A stretch of DNA of 64,000 nt, taken from positions 4,092,001 through 4,156,000 of the forward strand of contig NZ_CP025085.1 in NCBI RefSeq assembly GCF_002847015.1. Reading direction: 5' to 3'. The DNA is from Prodigiosinella confusarubida. GTDB lineage: Bacteria; Pseudomonadota; Gammaproteobacteria; Enterobacterales; Enterobacteriaceae. A model generated the notes under the pieces. That model ran no database searches. It was not told where the DNA came from and was given only the letters and a program-made list of their open reading frames with translations. Shown here piece by piece: positions 63,409 to 64,000 of the stretch. The position numbers and the translations under genes were made by a program. Each line of letters begins with the position of its first letter. Position 1 is the stretch's first letter.

Positions 63409-63478
63409 CCTCATCTCCCTAACCATTAAGTCCAGGCCTTCGCCCGTCACTATCAAATGTGTATACGCCATCAATAAA

Positions 63479-63493
63479 GCAAATGGTGTGCCA
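63479..63493 (-). promoter_or_regulatory. Sigma-54 promoter of glnK-amtB
   Basis: On the minus strand TGGCAC-ACCAT-TTGC is a perfect -24/-12 element. Its -12 end lies 70 bases before the glnK ATG. Confidence 0.93.
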
Positions 63494-63600
63494 TAAAATG
63501 ATTTATCTTAATCAAAGCGGTAAAACATGACAGGCTCACGTTAACAAACAGATGATGGTTTATAATATGAGCACTAGAGAAGAATATAGTACATTTCGGT

Positions 63601-63617
63601 AGCACTATTTTAGTGCA
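63601..63617 (-). promoter_or_regulatory. NtrC enhancer site
   Basis: TGCACTAAAATAGTGC (minus strand) is a dyad close to the NtrC consensus, about 110 bases upstream of the sigma-54 element, a typical enhancer distance. Further half-sites (GTGCAT near 63632, GCACTA near 63571) may form a second site. Apart from these sites the 303-base gap holds no gene. Confidence 0.75.
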
Positions 63618-63711
63618 ATACGCTTAATTGCAGTGCATCTTAAGGAGGCAAAAAAGAAACAGCTGCTAATTTATGGTGCGTGCCTTTGCACTGAAGAAAT
63701 ACTACAGGGAC

Positions 63712-64000
63712 TCAAGAGAGCTCGGTAATAGTCTCATGTCGTTCCGTGGCTGTGAGCTCTTTTCCCGCCAATTGCAGTTGATACATTTGATAATAGCGGC
63801 CCTGAAGGGTAAGTAACTGTTCATGTGTACCCTGCTCCGCCATCTTTCCATGATGGAGCACCAGGATGCTATCTGCATCTACAATGGTCGATAGCCGATG
63901 TGCAATCACAATCAGTGTGATTTGTTCGCGGATAAGCTTTAGTGCCTGTTGAACAGCCTGCTCCGTCCCGGAATCAATATTAGCCGTGGCTTCATCAAGG
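63712..64000 (-). CDS. mdlB: ABC transporter MdlB, C-terminal part
   Basis: Only the end of the gene is in the window, which cuts its 5' part. The visible 95 residues contain the Walker B/D-loop [14 protein letters not shown], the H-loop histidine in [20 protein letters not shown], and an end that matches E. coli MdlB ([16 protein letters not shown]). It would be a half-transporter exporter paired with MdlA, followed by glnK-amtB as in E. coli. Confidence 0.93.
   Translation of the reverse strand, partial: LDEATANIDSGTEQAVQQALKLIREQITLIVIAHRLSTIVDADSILVLHHGKMAEQGTHEQLLTLQGRYYQMYQLQLAGKELTATERHETITELS

Overview
The window is a gene-dense chromosomal segment of an enterobacterium. Nearly every gene has a full-length Escherichia coli counterpart, there are several ERIC repeats, and the one clear insertion sequence is dead. 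The mix (menaquinone operon, Rcs phosphorelay, a long three-domain CopA, lldPRD between ybaK and ybaL, remnants of the rpmE2-rpmJ2 pair beside acrB/tomB) suggests a Pectobacteriaceae-type organism (Pectobacterium, Brenneria or Dickeya relatives). That is an inference from layout, not a species call.

Layout. 1-9.3 kb: CinA-like yfaY, outer-membrane yfaZ and the menaquinone operon menF-D-H-B-C-E, all on the minus strand. 9.3-10.5 kb: AT-rich spacer with ERIC elements and a candidate MicF-like small RNA. 10.5-18 kb: an MFS transporter placed tightly before rcsD, then rcsB, with rcsC convergent. 18-25.9 kb: gyrA, ubiG and the class Ia ribonucleotide reductase operon nrdA-nrdB-yfaE. At about 26 kb gene order jumps from the gyrA/nrd neighbourhood of the E. 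coli map to the cueR/adk/acr neighbourhood, with an ERIC copy at the junction. 26.4-32.5 kb: qmcA-ybbJ, cueR/copA, ybaP, ybaK. 32.9-36.5 kb: the L-lactate operon lldPRD with two LldR operators. 37-48 kb: ybaL, hemH, adk, htpG, recR-ybaB-dnaX, apt, ybaN, priC, ybaM. 48-56.7 kb: mscK and the acrR/acrAB efflux locus. 56.7-58.4 kb: a decayed zone with an IS10-group IS4 remnant, a Zur-like palindrome, and broken genes for the zinc-free ribosomal proteins L31 and L36. 58.9-64 kb: tomB-hha, 4.5S RNA (ffs), ybaZ, tesB, and glnK-amtB behind a sigma-54 promoter, ending inside mdlB.

Functionally the window covers respiratory quinones (men, ubiG), envelope stress signalling (Rcs), DNA topology, replication and repair (gyrA, dnaX, priC, recR), deoxyribonucleotide supply, copper efflux, lactate oxidation, haem synthesis, multidrug efflux and nitrogen sensing. 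The most striking non-standard signal is in copA. A C-CCA-AAA slippery heptamer is followed four bases later by a perfect 11-bp stem, and the -1 frame stops at once. This predicts a 140-residue two-domain copper chaperone made from the copA message. Other notable signals are a MicF-like RNA upstream of the rcs locus, an orphan minus-strand terminator facing lldP, and the decayed Zur-type ribosomal gene pair.
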